This document shows, one piece after another, positions 63,084-64,000 of a DNA stretch of 64,000 nucleotides (positions within the stretch are counted from its first letter, which is position 1; the number at the start of each line of letters is the position of its first letter). Origin of the DNA: Mycoplasmopsis gallopavonis (GTDB lineage: Bacteria > Bacillota_I > Bacilli_A > Mycoplasmatales > Metamycoplasmataceae); the NCBI RefSeq assembly GCF_900660635.1, contig NZ_LR215032.1, positions 345,936 through 409,935 of the forward strand, in the 5' to 3' direction. A program made the translations under genes and the position numbers. The notes under the pieces are model-generated. The model was not told the origin of the DNA and searched no databases. It saw only the letters and a list, made by a program, of their open reading frames with translations.

Positions 63084-64000
63084 AGTGCAAAATTTATTAA
63101 TGACTCATTTTCTTTATTTTTGTAATTAACGCCTCTTTTTTAATTTCCATCTGTTCTAAATCTCGATTAGATTCTAGTTCATTTTGGAAATTTTGTTTTT
63201 CTAAATCACTGATATAAGTTAATCCATTAACTTCATTTTGAAGTTGTTTTTTACGAGCTTCATAACTTTCAAAATTTCTTTGCATTTCTTGTACTAATTA
63301 TTAATTTTGATAATTAAATTATTTAGTTCAGCATAATTCCAAGTTGACTTATTGGCTTTTAATTGATTAGTTCAGTTAGTAAATTTGTTTTTTGAATGTT
63401 AGAAGCAAAATTATAGTAATTTGAACTTAGTACTTGATTATAGTTTGCAATTTGAGTCTCAACATTTGCTAGAAAACTATTAAATGATTAATTTTAGCTA
63501 TCAAACTAGTACATCAGAATTTCTATTAGAAGTTAAAGCTGCTTCAAAATCAGTGTGGAAAAAGTTTTTTTGCACACTTGATAAATTAGTTGCTGAGTCT
63601 AGTGCATTACTAAGTTGATTAGAACTAGAATCTACCAAAATTACCAAAATTAACAATTGAGAGTTTAAGTTTTCGATTGTTCGTTTAGCTGATAATTTTG
63701 AATCATTACTAAAATTAGAATTGAGTTAACTAAATTAGTTTTCATTAAAGTTAATTTTGATCATTAAATTAAATAAAACTGATTTGCTCAATTTAAATTA
63801 TTAGGTAAATGAAGTTTATTTAAAAATGAATCACGATTAAAAGCTTGATTTTGAGCAATAATATCATTTAAAAACTAATTTTTAAATCTGCTGATTGATA
63901 AAAATTGAAATAAGAATTTCATTGAGCTATAGTTGGTAAAGAATTTAAAGAAAGAATTCTTTGATATTCTGCTTCTTGATTATTTATTTCTTGAAAAAAT
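63084..64000 (-). other. decayed 5' part of the giant surface gene
   Basis: Recoverable fragments: QRNFESYEARKKQLQNEV and ESNRDLEQMEIKKEAL, then, further upstream, NNLNWANQFYLI and PTIAQWNSYFNFYQSADLK, each in a different frame. The composition matches the intact 3' half, so this is the same gene; no other gene is seen here. Confidence 0.7.

Larger units (their letters stand above)
59168..64000 (-). pseudogene. giant coiled-coil surface protein gene, decayed and split by an IS
   Basis: Lmp-like surface protein. The 3' part (59168-61817) is one open frame of about 880 codons: Lys/Asn/Leu-rich helices (e.g. NLLDQKTQIKSKLFSKDANL, EAQEDEKSAKIHELKRL) and a C-terminal membrane anchor WVLLPIAVTLPILGIAGY then KKFKK. 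At 61818 it is cut by IS copy A2. Joining across the IS with one GAT removed restores the reading frame (SLINFALSEPFFNQAQ). Upstream, from about 63130 to 64000, coding runs are broken by many one-base shifts (FFQEINNQEAEYQRILSLN, then FLNDIIAQNQAFNRDS in another frame, and so on), so the 5' part is dead. The true start lies beyond the window. Confidence 0.8.

Overview
The window is a piece of a mollicute chromosome, most likely a sugar-fermenting Mycoplasma/Mycoplasmopsis of the hominis group. It is very AT-rich, and nearly every long gene reads through in-frame TGA codons at positions where the protein family has tryptophan, so TGA = Trp (genetic code 4). Many products are lipoproteins with a lipobox cysteine. 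One tRNA, a lone 5S rRNA gene, and IS3-type insertion sequences are also typical. I cannot name the species. All coordinates below were worked out by reading through TGA.

Layout. 1-2.5 kb: deoD-deoA-deoC nucleoside salvage operon (minus; deoC runs off the left edge). 2.6-5.8 kb: ptsI, an M42 aminopeptidase and tRNA-Leu(CAA). 5.9-6.9 kb: dut and a DUF4256 gene. 7.0 kb: solitary 5S rRNA on the plus strand. 7.2-10 kb: a lipoprotein and two tandem DHH phosphoesterases (NrnA type). 10-20.7 kb: a seven-gene operon for a P80-type lipoprotein, a thermonuclease lipoprotein, an ABC importer whose ATPase has a very large insertion, a small membrane protein and a large lipoprotein. This matches the known mycoplasma MG185-MG189 arrangement. 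21-25.8 kb: rnr-trmN-metG-monooxygenase operon. 26-30.4 kb: sucrose locus, with PTS EIIBC divergent from a hydrolase-fructokinase fusion gene. 30.4-37.1 kb: alpha-glucan operon (pullulanase with a frameshift, oligo-glucosidase, GH65 phosphorylase, beta-phosphoglucomutase). 37.3-42.7 kb: a GntR regulator and a lipoprotein bracketed by two IS elements. 42.7-55.8 kb: oppABCDF behind a very large HExxH/PDxFFG surface protein. 55.8-59 kb: a large lipoprotein and a 24-residue, eight-cysteine metallothionein-like peptide gene. 59.1-64 kb: a giant coiled-coil surface gene that is decayed and split by another IS copy.

How it works together. The genes describe a scavenger. The secreted nuclease and ABC importer could supply nucleotides or nucleosides, which deoD/deoA/deoC degrade to sugar phosphates, while NrnA-like enzymes and RNase R recycle RNA ends. 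The PTS, sucrose and alpha-glucan genes feed glycolysis, and the putative metalloprotease with Opp feeds peptides to the M42 aminopeptidase. Points most worth a second look are the metallothionein-like microgene, the ScrB-fructokinase fusion with an internal ribosome binding site, IS insertions placed inside terminator hairpin loops, and apparently leaderless promoters.
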